Positions 56,007 through 56,659 of a stretch of 56,659 nucleotides of DNA are shown here, one piece after another; within the stretch, counting starts at the first letter, position 1; every line of letters starts with the position of its first letter. The position numbers and the translations under genes were made by a program. This stretch comes from a virus. The DNA lies in the IMG/VR virus record IMGVR_UViG_3300010297_000006, positions 1 to 56,659 of that record. One strand, given 5' to 3'. The notes under the pieces are model-generated. The model had not been told where the DNA came from, made no database searches, and saw nothing but the letters and a program-made list of their open reading frames with translations.

Positions 56007-56659
56007 ACAAAGACTTGATTGCAATGGTGCAAAACACTATTGCTGAAAAAACCACTCCAACATTTTGTGCATTGCCGTGGATACACATGGCAACAAGACC
56101 CAACGGAGACATGCGATTGTGTTGCAGTGCTAATGCTAGTGGTGCAGGTTCAGATCACACGGTAGGATTAGTCAAACAGCAAAACGGTGATCCTATCAAC
56201 TTCAATACTGTTACTCCTATGCAAGCGTGGAACAGCGATTATATGAAAAGTGTACGCACAACCATGATGGAAGGTGCAGTACCAGCAAGTTGTACCAAGT
56301 GCTTTGCAGAAGAGTCACAAGGTGTTGTTAGCAAACGCTTGTGGGAAACAGGCACATGGATGGAGCGTGGACTTGATGTAGAAGAACTGCTGAACAACAC
56401 ACATCAAGATGGTACATACAAAAATGAACTGCAATACTTGGATTTGAGATTAGGACACACTTGTAATATCAAGTGTGTAATGTGTTCTCCGCATGATAGC
56501 AGCAAGTGGGTAAAAGACTGGAAAGTGCTAGAGCCGCAACTGGAAGATCCTGAAGTAAAGCGACAAATGCAATGGGACAAAGCTGCTTTCAACAACAAGT
56601 GGCATGAAAATGAAATATTCTGGGAACAGTTGTACAAGCAAATACCCAACTTGAAGGAA
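56003..56659 (+). CDS. Radical SAM enzyme with N-terminal SPASM-like cysteine module (5), partial at window edge
   Basis: The open frame gives 219 residues and runs off the end. It has FCALPWIHMATRPNGDMRLC plus a second Cys near 21-41, CTKCFAEE near 95, and the triad Cys154-Cys158-Cys161 (CNIKCVMC). It is the fourth enzyme of the same N-terminal-module type, 10.5 kb after the first three, and its insert between the cysteine blocks is longer. An ATGA junction ties it to the methyltransferase-like gene. The GGE motif and C-terminal part are outside the window. Confidence 0.85.
   Translation, partial: MNKDLIAMVQNTIAEKTTPTFCALPWIHMATRPNGDMRLCCSANASGAGSDHTVGLVKQQNGDPINFNTVTPMQAWNSDYMKSVRTTMMEGAVPASCTKCFAEESQGVVSKRLWETGTWMERGLDVEELLNNTHQDGTYKNELQYLDLRLGHTCNIKCVMCSPHDSSKWVKDWKVLEPQLEDPEVKRQMQWDKAAFNNKWHENEIFWEQLYKQIPNLKE

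Noticed and set aside
1-56659. tRNA genes, CRISPR arrays, insertion sequences or attachment sites
   Set aside because: No cloverleaf, spaced direct repeats, transposase motifs or long terminal repeats were seen, and intergenic gaps are all under 75 bases.

Overview
The window is a segment of a T4-like contractile-tailed phage (myovirus) genome. Its AT-rich sequence, its tightly packed genes with ATGA or TAATG junctions, and its baseplate and fibre proteins look most like marine T4-like phages of cyanobacteria or SAR11-type bacteria. The host cannot be fixed from the sequence. I see no tRNA, no photosynthesis gene, no insertion sequence and no CRISPR array. No gap between genes exceeds 75 bases.

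Layout. (1) Positions 1-4155, minus strand: a GIY-YIG (SegE-type) nuclease cut by the window edge, a small unknown protein, the recombination nuclease pair gp46/gp47, and the late sigma factor gp55. gp47 and gp55 each have a host-type promoter of the form TTGACT-N17-TAYAAT. (2) Positions 4230-38039, plus strand: tail tube cap gp48, wedge gp53, a gp27-like hub, a very large gp5 with two cell-wall-hydrolase modules, a degenerate NlpC/P60-like protein, wedge gp25, wedge gp6, a 4593-residue giant protein in the gp7 position, a 203-residue structural protein, three fibre proteins sharing an N-terminal module, and two paralogous virion proteins. T4-type late motifs (TATAAATA and near variants) precede several of these genes. 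(3) Positions 38092-56659: an accessory island that opens with a near-consensus sigma70 promoter. It encodes three DxD/DxD-like glycosyltransferase-type proteins, five radical SAM enzymes (four with a SPASM-like cysteine module in front of the radical SAM core), a degenerate kinase-fold protein, three SGNH-hydrolase-like proteins, an amidinotransferase, a shortened DegT-type aminotransferase, three proteins sharing a C-terminal 'EK...PF..G.P' glycosyltransferase-like module, an SDR sugar epimerase and a methyltransferase-like protein.

How it fits together. Region 1 provides recombination and switches on late transcription. Region 2 builds the baseplate, hub and fibres under late promoters. 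Region 3 looks like a phage-borne biosynthetic system that makes or attaches an unusual modification, either sugar-based or on peptide side chains. Its target is not visible in the sequence. Between 47.0 and 52.3 kb the island has a striking pattern: three SGNH-like genes on the plus strand each meet, tail to tail with overlapping 3' ends, a different biosynthetic gene on the minus strand. This island is the best candidate here for an undescribed system.
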